Positions 26,099-34,305 of a stretch of DNA of 64,000 bases are shown piece by piece (the stretch's first letter is position 1; each line of letters starts with the position of its first letter). Source of the stretch: Sphingobacteriales bacterium 44-15 (GTDB lineage: Bacteria > Bacteroidota > Bacteroidia > Chitinophagales > Chitinophagaceae). Below the pieces are notes generated by a model that worked only from the letters and a program-made list of their open reading frames with translations, was not told where the DNA came from and did no database searches. The stretch spans positions 16,162-80,161 of the forward strand of contig MKWG01000029.1 of assembly GCA_001899685.1 (NCBI GenBank). Reading direction: 5' to 3'. Both the position numbers and the translations under genes were made by a program.

Positions 26099-27451
26099 TT
26101 ATTTTAATGATATCGACCGGACCCTTACAGCAGCCGCTTCATCAACCTCAGCTCCGGCATTCAACAATATTTTTAATCCGGTCACGATACCTTTATATTC
26201 CTGGGATGTATACAACGGGACTTTATAAGTATGCATTTTACCATCGCCGGTCACCTCAAATTCCATGCTTTGCTTTTCTTCAAAACCGCCCCGGAACAAT
26301 TTCCACCACACTTTTGCTTTGTTCACTCCTTTGGGATAACTGGCAGTAAATTTCAAGACAGGAGCATCTGCTGCCTTCCAGAAGGAGACCGGGCCGATCA
26401 TCGTTGCATCTTTTTTTAATTGTATCAGCAGCCCGTCTTTAACAGGCCATCCGGCATCCGTGGTGTTTTTATAATACCATTGCCATCTTGAAGTGTTGAA
26501 AAGGTATTCGGGCAATGCATGCCTGCTGTTTTTATATACATAGCGCCTGATCTCTTCAAGCGTTCCAAGAATAAGCACATAATTATAATCGTAAGTGATA
26601 TTGTAATCAAGGATATCAACACTATTGGGCGCTATATAAGCGGTAGGGGCGTCATAGCTGCCCCCCACAAACAAACTATCACCATAATACCCACCCGAAA
26701 ATTGCTGCACTCCGGCATTCCATACACCCAGTCCATAGTTATCCTCATTTACATTTGCTGCCCAGCTTTCAGTTGCCTGCCAATGCGCCCACTGAATGCT
26801 TTTGGTGGTAACGGGATTGAAGTTTTTGATCTGGCTGAGGGTATCGTTAGTAAAAGGCTTATCTCCCTGGTACGTAATCAACCTATGCCACGGGGCATTG
26901 GTATATACTGCGGGAAGCTCCTGCCCCCTGGCAGGATATTGAGTTTTATCAGGCCGGTTATTTACAATACGGCTGGTAATTTTTACCGCAGGCCCATCTA
27001 AACTTATCCAGCACTCATAGGTACATTCGCCCGGCACATTATCCAGGGGCCAATGCATAGGGATACATTTTACATATAAAGTTTTACCGGTGTTTTTATG
27101 ATCAAGCACTTTTGATTTATGCCCTGCCACATCTCCGGACTGTATAGGGTTCCATCCAATGAAAGTCCATGCAGGATGCGATTTTTTACCATTGGGCTCG
27201 TAAGGAACCGGGCCGCTGTAAAAAGACATTTGCACCTGTCTTCCCCAGTCAGAGTTATTGATGAGGTTTTCGTTTTTCCCGGGATCCGCCAGGTACGTAA
27301 TTGCGCCACCCAGGTTGAGATCAATTCCTACTTTGATATATTCGTTTTCAATAAAACTCATCTTCTCCACACGGTCCAATGGCGCTACTACCTGCCCAAC
27401 AGATGTTCGACAGCCTGCTATTATAAAACACACTATAAATATTCTCAACAT
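26099..27451 (-). CDS. Mutarotase-like beta-sandwich lipoprotein of unknown function
   Basis: 450 residues from the ATG at 27451, chosen because it opens a lipoprotein signal (MLRIFIVCFIIAGC, Cys14); the frame is open upstream only through repeat DNA. The first half looks like a galactose-mutarotase-type supersandwich (IENEYIKVGIDLNLGGAITYL, WGRQVQMSFYSGP, YECWISLDGPAVKITSRI), the fold shared by several GH and PL families; the C-terminal part (about 340-450) is a separate beta-rich domain. Conserved-looking polar residues include those in WAHWQATESWAANVNEDNYGLGVW. I do not recognise a named family. Position between the TIM-barrel gene and the sigma factor supports a role in glycan breakdown. 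Confidence 0.6.
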   Translation of the reverse strand: MLRIFIVCFIIAGCRTSVGQVVAPLDRVEKMSFIENEYIKVGIDLNLGGAITYLADPGKNENLINNSDWGRQVQMSFYSGPVPYEPNGKKSHPAWTFIGWNPIQSGDVAGHKSKVLDHKNTGKTLYVKCIPMHWPLDNVPGECTYECWISLDGPAVKITSRIVNNRPDKTQYPARGQELPAVYTNAPWHRLITYQGDKPFTNDTLSQIKNFNPVTTKSIQWAHWQATESWAANVNEDNYGLGVWNAGVQQFSGGYYGDSLFVGGSYDAPTAYIAPNSVDILDYNITYDYNYVLILGTLEEIRRYVYKNSRHALPEYLFNTSRWQWYYKNTTDAGWPVKDGLLIQLKKDATMIGPVSFWKAADAPVLKFTASYPKGVNKAKVWWKLFRGGFEEKQSMEFEVTGDGKMHTYKVPLYTSQEYKGIVTGLKILLNAGAEVDEAAAVRVRSISLK

Positions 27452-27478
27452 ATTTGAGCCGGGTTTAATGAATGACGG

Positions 27479-27608
27479 GCATATTTCAATTTTTCGCTCC
27501 TGCACAACTTTCCGGTTGGTGAGGTGCCGGCCGGTAGCGGGTTCTACATGCGGGTGCCTACCTGACCGGTAGGCAGGTCGCCGCCCGCCTGCGAAAAAAT
27601 GGAATGCG
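27479..27608. repeat. MITE/REP-like palindromic element, copy B
   Basis: About 130 bp. Left end GCATATTTCAATTTTTCGC, right end reverse-complements to GCATTCCATTTTTTCGC. The left 40 bp, including CAACTTTCCGGT, match copy A at 5769. An internal palindrome CCTACC-tgacc-GGTAGG replaces copy A's longer core. Lies between two locus genes. Confidence 0.65.
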
Positions 27609-27632
27609 CCCATGAATGCCATGTTTAAATTA

Positions 27633-29420
27633 CTATTGAATGATCAAATGCTGTATTACCCATTCGGCCGGGTTTGCATTAAATGCACCCAGCATCTCTT
27701 CTGCCGTGGTCACTTTATCTTTATTTTCAACCAATCCTTTTTGCTGGTTCCGGATATCAATTTTCATAATAGCATTAAACCTGCCGATCAAATCCTGTGG
27801 TACAGGAATATTTTTCTGAACGTTTTCGCGCATCATGTTGGCAAGTGTTACTTCCCTGCAATAGCATTGTATGGCACGCATGATCTGTTCGAGCTTTTGC
27901 AGGTCAAGAATAGTTGCCGGTATTGATCTTTTTTGCACAGTGTTTTCCGGAAGAGCTTCATTCAGTTTTTCGTACGCTGCAATTGCAAGGAGTAACTGAT
28001 CCGCCGCGGCAGCACTGCGTAGTTCTATATCTTCAAAAAACCAGGGATCGAGCTTTTCTTCTTCTGTTATCATGAACAAACCTCTGCGGGTTGATTTCCA
28101 GCTTGGCGATGGCGCCACTGCCCCGGAAATATGACCGATATCCCAGCGGTGAAATACCTGGATGCCTGTCATACCAACCGGAAGTAGCCGGAAACGCCAA
28201 CTGCAATCCCAGGGAAATAACTGCAATCCCTTTGCTGTAGCTTCCCATGCCTGCAACACGAGGTTTTTAGATGCTCCATAGGGAATAGCGAGATGGTCCA
28301 GTGCATGCTTAACATCTAAATCCGGTATATTCAGCTTCAGTCCAGCCATCTGCAGGTTCGGGTCATATGCATCCGGAATAGTGCCGTAATATTCTTTAAT
28401 GCCGGTAAGCTTACGAACCCCATACATTGCCTCAAGCTCTTCAAATACTAATCTCGGGGCGAAAATATGCTGCAACGGTTCCACCTCCTCATTTGCACCG
28501 GACATAAATATCTCACCTATTACAGGAATATTTTTTTCGGTAAGCAGGTTGCACATATTTTTAAACCAGATATCTACCGGGCGGGTAAATTGTACCTCAG
28601 CTATATTGGCATGCATAGCCACTCCAAAATTAGATCCCGGAAGCGAGTCAATGCAGGCATAGATTTGGCCGGCTGACAGCTCCCATGGTTCCCACCATAG
28701 CCTGCCCTCCGGATTAATAGTTGCCCATGTCTTTGTAAGCATATTCAGGAAAGCAGGCAATCTTTCATGCAGGGGGATGCCCCGGGCGAGGGTATCATTG
28801 CCAAACTCACTGCCAATCCAGGCTTCCTGGTCAAAAGTGTAAACCAGTATATCATCTATTTCGGGTATGCTCCTGCGTAAGCGCATCAGCAGGTTGCGAT
28901 ACTTATCAGCTATTTCTTTCTTTTGTATACTATGCGTTGCTGTAGCCACATCAATTTTTTCAGGGCTCAGCAATTTGTACAACGAGTCTACACTGGGAGC
29001 TCCAAAATGAAAAATAGTTCTGAAACCCCATTTTTTTGCGATCCGGGCCCTGTTCTTAATGGCCGCAAACCGGCGGTTGATCCCGGAGGTATCTTCTTTT
29101 TCACCGGTATAAAATATGTCTTCGAGGTTCAAAGGCTCGTCGGCAGGACGTGCGCCCCATGCAATATTCAACTGGAGCGCATTGAAACCATGCTTTTTTA
29201 AACTGCTTAAAGTTGACGAATCGTACCTGATATCAGGATTAGAAGGATTACCAATAATAGCTATTTTGTATTGGAACGGCTGAAAAGGCTGGGAAAAACC
29301 CTCCAGAAAAAACAATACAAGCAAAGCAACGGAAAGTAAAGACAATTTTAACGGCTGGTTAAAAACAGCCTTTTTTTCTATACGCCGCATATAGTAATAA
29401 AAGTTTAAAAAAAATTTCAT
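27633..29420 (-). CDS. Unrecognised TIM-barrel-like secreted protein
   Basis: 595 residues. Signal sequence after a short leader (hydrophobic about 26-42, cut near EGFSQ); ATG at 29420 or an in-frame ATG ten codons later. The first 400 residues alternate strands and helices like a (beta/alpha)8 glycosidase: LSSLKKHGFNALQLNIAWG, WGFRTIFHFGAP, ILVYTFDQEAWIGSEFG (Asp197, Glu199), LWWEPWELSAG (Glu244, Glu247), IPVIGEIFMSGANEE (Glu303). Acidic residues at strand ends fit a retaining or inverting hydrolase. The last 150 residues are helical. The start overlaps the rhamnosidase stop by 4 bp (ATGA), so the two are translationally coupled and should work on the same glycan. Family not identified. Confidence 0.65.
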   Translation of the reverse strand: MKFFLNFYYYMRRIEKKAVFNQPLKLSLLSVALLVLFFLEGFSQPFQPFQYKIAIIGNPSNPDIRYDSSTLSSLKKHGFNALQLNIAWGARPADEPLNLEDIFYTGEKEDTSGINRRFAAIKNRARIAKKWGFRTIFHFGAPSVDSLYKLLSPEKIDVATATHSIQKKEIADKYRNLLMRLRRSIPEIDDILVYTFDQEAWIGSEFGNDTLARGIPLHERLPAFLNMLTKTWATINPEGRLWWEPWELSAGQIYACIDSLPGSNFGVAMHANIAEVQFTRPVDIWFKNMCNLLTEKNIPVIGEIFMSGANEEVEPLQHIFAPRLVFEELEAMYGVRKLTGIKEYYGTIPDAYDPNLQMAGLKLNIPDLDVKHALDHLAIPYGASKNLVLQAWEATAKGLQLFPWDCSWRFRLLPVGMTGIQVFHRWDIGHISGAVAPSPSWKSTRRGLFMITEEEKLDPWFFEDIELRSAAAADQLLLAIAAYEKLNEALPENTVQKRSIPATILDLQKLEQIMRAIQCYCREVTLANMMRENVQKNIPVPQDLIGRFNAIMKIDIRNQQKGLVENKDKVTTAEEMLGAFNANPAEWVIQHLIIQ

Positions 29421-32284
29421 TCATTTATCACAATATTGTAGTTGCCGGATCCAAGTTTTACGCTAATGGCTTTATTACCTTCAACAATACTATGATCATT
29501 GAATTCATGTAGTGATTTGCCATTTATAAGAATGCGCTCAACAGAAGTGGAAGGTATTATAACATCAGCCCTGGTATTAACCGGAATAGATACCTCGATT
29601 TCGAGCTGATCATTTATTTTCTTCCACGATGATCGTATTTCTCCTTTGACAGAATGGTATGTGGCTTTAACATAATTAATATCCGAAGCTGCTATTTCCG
29701 GCTTAATGACAAATGTGTTGAACCCTGCTGATTCCCCGGGCTGTATGCCTGCCATGTTCTGGAACATCCATTCACATATTGCGCCAAATGCATAATGATT
29801 AAAGGAGTTCATGCCGGCATTATTTTCAAACCCCTTTCCTTTAATATAGCTGTTCCAGCGTTCCCATATTGTAGTAGAACCATTCACTACTTCAAAGCCC
29901 AGCGAAGGATATGCCGTGTCTCTGGCAAGCGTGTATGCCAGCTTACTGTTGCCCGTAGCCGATAATGCAGGTAACAATGGCTTGAACCCTAAAAAGCCTG
30001 TAGCCAGCTGATCATTATTTGCTTCTACCAGTTGTTGCAGATATTCGCCCGCCTTCACAAGATTATCCGGAGAAAGTATATGCATGTAAATAGCATTGGC
30101 ATACGCGGTTTGGGTATGTCCTGAAAATCCTAATGAACCATCAACGTATCCATCGCCATTTCCATAAGCAGCCGCATTGGCAGTTAGCTTTCCGTCAGCG
30201 CCAATATAATGCTCCGCAAAACCTTTTTTTATTTTTTCAGAGATGTTGCTATAGTAGATTGCAGCATCGGTATTATCAATTGCTTTGGCCATTTCCGCCA
30301 GCATTAATGCGCAGTAATTATAGTACATGGTTGCCAGCATATCAGGCGGTGTTTTTTTACCTACCGACAGCCAGTCGCCGAACCCTCCTTTGGGATTAAT
30401 ATCTTCAAAGCTTGCTTCCGCGAAATAATAATTACCCCCGCTTCTTTTTTCGAGGAACTGCATATATTTTACCATATACGGCCATGCTTCAGTAATTATT
30501 CTTGTATCGCCATACATTTTATAAATATTGTACGGGCATACAATACCTGCCTCAGCCCAGCCCGGAGAATAGGTATCGGTGGCTCGTATGGCAGCTTTGC
30601 CGTTTGCCGCCACCGGCATGGGAGAGTATACGGGATAAGTTCCATCCGGCCATTGCGAATCGTTCAGGTCTGTGATCCACTTGGTATGAAAAGCGGCTAT
30701 ATCAGCATTATAAGTGGCGGAGCGCATATAGATCTGCGCATCTCCCGTCCAGCCGAGCCGTTCATCCCGTTGCGGGCAATCGGTGGGGATATCGAAATAA
30801 TTGGAACGCTGTGTCCAGGTAATATTCTTATATAGTTGGTTGAGTATTGCATTATCCGTTGCAAAGCTCCCGGCAGCGGGAGTAAGCGAAGTCATCACAA
30901 TGCCTTTGATATCATTCAGCCCCGGCTTATTTTTAAGCCCGCTGATCTCTATATATTGAAAGCCGTGATAGGTAAATCGTGGCATCCAGGTTTCACCCTG
31001 CGCCGATCCTTTGCTGATATAGGTGTCTGTAGCCCTTGCACGCCGGAGGTTTTCGGTTACCAGCTTTCCATTGGGAAATAATTTTTCACCATACTTAATA
31101 ACAATGCTGTCTCCCTTATTAGCCCTGGCAGTTATGCGCACTACGCCGGAGAAGTTCTGCCCCATATCAACAATGTACTTTCCCTTTGATTCTTCTGTAA
31201 TGGAAACCGGTTTTATTTCTCCCCAGATGCCTACAGGATCTGCAGGATACATTTGCATGAGCAGGCCTGCCTTTTCATTATACAACTGCACCGGTTGCCA
31301 GGAAGAGGCATTAAAGCCGGCAGTATTCCATCCTGCAGGTTCAAGGTTTGCATTGAATGTTTCCCCATTCAGTATATCCGCTTCCCTTATACCGCCATCA
31401 GCGGCCTTCCATGAGGCATCAGTGGCAACGATCTCCTTTTGTCCGTCGGTATATTCTATTTCTACCTGTGCTTTCAGCAAAGGGACATCGCCATAAAATG
31501 CATGGGTTGTTTTTGACCCTACCAGCAATGCATACCCTAAATATCCTGCATACCAGCCATTGGCAACAATAGCGCCGAATGCATTTTTACCAGCTTTGAT
31601 CTCCCGGGTCACATCGTATCCGTTATAGTACACGCGCTTGGTATAATCCGTCCAGCCGGGAGAGAAATAATCATTGCCGATCCGTTTTCCGTTGACATAA
31701 AATTCATACAGTCCCAGCGCAGAAACATACAAGGTTGCTTTCTTTACCACACCGCTTACAACGGTTTCTTTACGGAAATAAGGAGCAGGGGGCAGGTGAT
31801 AGATTTTATTGGCAGACAATGCATTCACATCATAGCCGATCCAGCCGGCTTTCCAGTCGTTGGGCGTAAGTAATCCCATATTCCATGTAGCAGGTCCACT
31901 CCATGCGCCGGCAACGCCATTCTTATCCCAGCTTCGCACTTTCCAGTAATATTTTTTCCCTGCAATAAGCGGCTTGCCCGCATACACTATCTGGCTGGTA
32001 GCATTCGAACTGATCTTTCCGGAGTTCCATGCATCGGCTTTGGCCTCTGTTAACAGATCCGGCGCGGAGGCTACAATAATCTGCCACGCGGTTTGTACCT
32101 GGCTGTATACTTTAGACTGCAGTTCCCAGCTCAGCCTTGGCTTATCCGTATCTATAAAAGGGTTTACTTTATATTCTGTACGGAGATATTTTGGCAGGAG
32201 ATCAGACTGCGCTGAAGCCTTACCTGAAAAAAAGCAACAGGTTGTTGAAAAGAAGACTATGGCAAACACATTCCGCCCGTTCAT
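29417..32284 (-). CDS. Alpha-L-rhamnosidase, GH78
   Basis: 955 residues with signal peptide about 1-25 (ends ASAQ). Domain order is that of full-length GH78 enzymes: fibronectin/Bac_rhamnosid N-terminal beta domains (about 30-170 and 170-340), a concanavalin-like domain, the (alpha/alpha)6 barrel (about 470-830) and a C-terminal beta domain. The catalytic-site motif DCPQRDERLGWTGDAQ is at 502-517, with the acidic residues expected for an inverting rhamnosidase. Removes terminal alpha-L-rhamnose from oligosaccharides, probably in the periplasm. Second gene of the locus; overlaps the following TIM-barrel gene by 4 bp. Identification strong. Confidence 0.93.
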   Translation of the reverse strand: MNGRNVFAIVFFSTTCCFFSGKASAQSDLLPKYLRTEYKVNPFIDTDKPRLSWELQSKVYSQVQTAWQIIVASAPDLLTEAKADAWNSGKISSNATSQIVYAGKPLIAGKKYYWKVRSWDKNGVAGAWSGPATWNMGLLTPNDWKAGWIGYDVNALSANKIYHLPPAPYFRKETVVSGVVKKATLYVSALGLYEFYVNGKRIGNDYFSPGWTDYTKRVYYNGYDVTREIKAGKNAFGAIVANGWYAGYLGYALLVGSKTTHAFYGDVPLLKAQVEIEYTDGQKEIVATDASWKAADGGIREADILNGETFNANLEPAGWNTAGFNASSWQPVQLYNEKAGLLMQMYPADPVGIWGEIKPVSITEESKGKYIVDMGQNFSGVVRITARANKGDSIVIKYGEKLFPNGKLVTENLRRARATDTYISKGSAQGETWMPRFTYHGFQYIEISGLKNKPGLNDIKGIVMTSLTPAAGSFATDNAILNQLYKNITWTQRSNYFDIPTDCPQRDERLGWTGDAQIYMRSATYNADIAAFHTKWITDLNDSQWPDGTYPVYSPMPVAANGKAAIRATDTYSPGWAEAGIVCPYNIYKMYGDTRIITEAWPYMVKYMQFLEKRSGGNYYFAEASFEDINPKGGFGDWLSVGKKTPPDMLATMYYNYCALMLAEMAKAIDNTDAAIYYSNISEKIKKGFAEHYIGADGKLTANAAAYGNGDGYVDGSLGFSGHTQTAYANAIYMHILSPDNLVKAGEYLQQLVEANNDQLATGFLGFKPLLPALSATGNSKLAYTLARDTAYPSLGFEVVNGSTTIWERWNSYIKGKGFENNAGMNSFNHYAFGAICEWMFQNMAGIQPGESAGFNTFVIKPEIAASDINYVKATYHSVKGEIRSSWKKINDQLEIEVSIPVNTRADVIIPSTSVERILINGKSLHEFNDHSIVEGNKAISVKLGSGNYNIVINE

Positions 32285-32307
32285 AAAAAATATTTGAGAA
32301 AAAATTA

Positions 32308-34086
32308 TTAATTAGCGCGTATTACTTTAATTTCTTTTGGCGCATTGATGGTTGTTGTTATTTTCCCGTCAGCCTGTTTTATATGTTTCACTTTAACCAC
32401 GCCAAAGGGTGTGGGAAATGTGCCTTCGGCAAAACTGAGATCGCCGAGATGCGGGGTTACTTTAATGACCTTGCATCCCGGTGACAAGACCTGTATCCCC
32501 AATACATTTTCTGTGAGCCACGGTGTGGGGCCCGATGCCCATCCGTGACATAAGCTATGCCTGAAGCCTACATAGCAGTATGCACCATAATCCCCGTGGA
32601 TATCTTTCTGCCCCGGCAGTGGCAATGCATCAATTCCTGAAGCATTGGGCAGCCAGTCAAGATTAAAATCTTCCCAAAAAGTGGTAGCCCCGAGATGCAG
32701 CATAGCGCCCCAGTATTCCCGTATGGCATCAATAGCTCCCTGGTAATCGCCTGCCAGGGCTTTGGCCTTTAACATATAATAGCCGTAAAAAGTAGAGAAA
32801 TTGTGTGTGCCGCCTACGCTTAAAATATCTTTATTCGCCTGACCGGCAGGCATTAAACCGGTAAGCGCCATTAATGCCGCAGCCTGTTTTGAATGATTGG
32901 CATCAGGAATATTTTTTCTTAATTTACTGATGGCATCTTCGGAATTTTTTACAGTGGCGGGTTCATTCAAAATTTTGCACAGCTCCGCACCTGCCGTCAA
33001 CGACCATATCATCATTGCCTGCAATCCTGCATCCACACCTTTCTTATTTTCACTGGATGGCCAATCCAGGAAGCGGGTGCCATCCAGGGTTTCCTTCCCA
33101 TCCGCATCAATTTTAGTAATGATATGTGCTAACAGTTTTACAAGATAATCTTTCTGTTGCTGCAGGTAGGCAAGATCACCGTTATGCATATACCAGTCCC
33201 TGTGAATGATGATCCACCACATAGAATAGGTGCTGATGCCATTCATCCAGTTGGGTATAGGTGTGATATCCCTCGACAGATCCAGGCTTTTAGGAACAAC
33301 ATCATTGTTACCGAATACTGCCGCAATAGTTGAAGTTTCAGGATGCATATCGCCCACCCACACCAGCCGGTCGCGCTTTATACCGTCCCACAGGTAATCC
33401 TGCATATTCAGGTGAACGGTATATGCTCCTGTCATCCATATTTTATTCAGTAAGGTATCGCTGCAATGAAAAGAGCCCAGGTAAGGTATATCCCGGAAAG
33501 TAAAAATAGCTCTCACTTCTTTCAGTTGCAGCTCTGCATTGGCATCTATCATATCAATGCGCACAAACCTGAAACCTGTATTGCCCACTTCCAGTTTCCC
33601 CAGCCAGGGCACTTCTACGATCATATCCCGCATAGCATGGTCGTTGGTTGCATTCTGCTTCGGCTCTATATCACTCATAGCTTCGCTGGCCGACTCGCCA
33701 AACCGTACCCGCAGCTTTACCGGTTTATTGCCGGGATACATGCCTGTAACGATCTGTAACCCTCCGTGAAGCTCACGCCCAAAATCAAGCAGCAATGCCG
33801 GCTTAATGCCCCATGTGCTTTTCAATACACACATGTCTTTGTTGGCAAGATCAGCCTGCCCGTTACCTTTCTTCAATAACCGGGAGGCATTTTTAATATT
33901 ATCAGCGGCGTTTTCAGTTTGCCATATAATGCGTTCAGGAGAAAGATAACGTATGGTAGTAGCAACCGGTTGGGCCTTTTCTGCAGCAACCTGATCAAAA
34001 ACGGGAGGCAACTGGGCATGTAGTTCTGAAAAAAAAGGAATTATCAATAAACAGGTAACCAGCAATAATTTTTCGGATCTCATCAT
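32308..34086 (-). CDS. GH78-like rhamnosidase (short form)
   Basis: 592 residues with signal peptide about 1-24 (ends ELHAQ). Contains one N-terminal beta domain and the (alpha/alpha)6 barrel of the bacterial rhamnosidase superfamily. The site motif is DGIKRDRLVWVGDMHPE in place of the classic DCPQRDERxGWTGDAQ, and EDFNLDWLPN lies in the later acidic region; this variant occurs in a divergent branch annotated as alpha-L-rhamnosidase. Much shorter than its 955-residue neighbour because several N-terminal accessory domains are absent. First gene of the locus, 23 bp before the GH78 gene. Activity on rhamnose is likely but could have shifted to another deoxy- or neutral sugar. Confidence 0.8.
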   Translation of the reverse strand: MMRSEKLLLVTCLLIIPFFSELHAQLPPVFDQVAAEKAQPVATTIRYLSPERIIWQTENAADNIKNASRLLKKGNGQADLANKDMCVLKSTWGIKPALLLDFGRELHGGLQIVTGMYPGNKPVKLRVRFGESASEAMSDIEPKQNATNDHAMRDMIVEVPWLGKLEVGNTGFRFVRIDMIDANAELQLKEVRAIFTFRDIPYLGSFHCSDTLLNKIWMTGAYTVHLNMQDYLWDGIKRDRLVWVGDMHPETSTIAAVFGNNDVVPKSLDLSRDITPIPNWMNGISTYSMWWIIIHRDWYMHNGDLAYLQQQKDYLVKLLAHIITKIDADGKETLDGTRFLDWPSSENKKGVDAGLQAMMIWSLTAGAELCKILNEPATVKNSEDAISKLRKNIPDANHSKQAAALMALTGLMPAGQANKDILSVGGTHNFSTFYGYYMLKAKALAGDYQGAIDAIREYWGAMLHLGATTFWEDFNLDWLPNASGIDALPLPGQKDIHGDYGAYCYVGFRHSLCHGWASGPTPWLTENVLGIQVLSPGCKVIKVTPHLGDLSFAEGTFPTPFGVVKVKHIKQADGKITTTINAPKEIKVIRAN

Positions 34087-34222
34087 GGCAAAAATTTCGG
34101 CGTCAAAGTAAATGCAAAAAATAATTTATTCATCCTGTGCCATCCTGCAGAGCCTGAACCAACCGAAATACAGCAATCGTTTACTCCAAACGGCATATTT
34201 TATTATCCTGCTTTAAACTACA

Positions 34223-34253
34223 ACAGCCCCGCAATTATACCTTGCAGGGCTGT
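34223..34253. terminator. Intrinsic terminator after PspC gene
   Basis: Stem ACAGCCCCGCAA (34223-34234) with TTGCAGGGCTGT (34242-34253), one mismatch, 7-nt loop. Lies between the PspC-domain gene and the first gene of the glycan locus, separating the two transcription units. Confidence 0.6.
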
Positions 34254-34305
34254 ATTGTTTCAACTTCAACCTGTCTATTGAAACGATCTTCAGAATAATT
34301 ACAGC

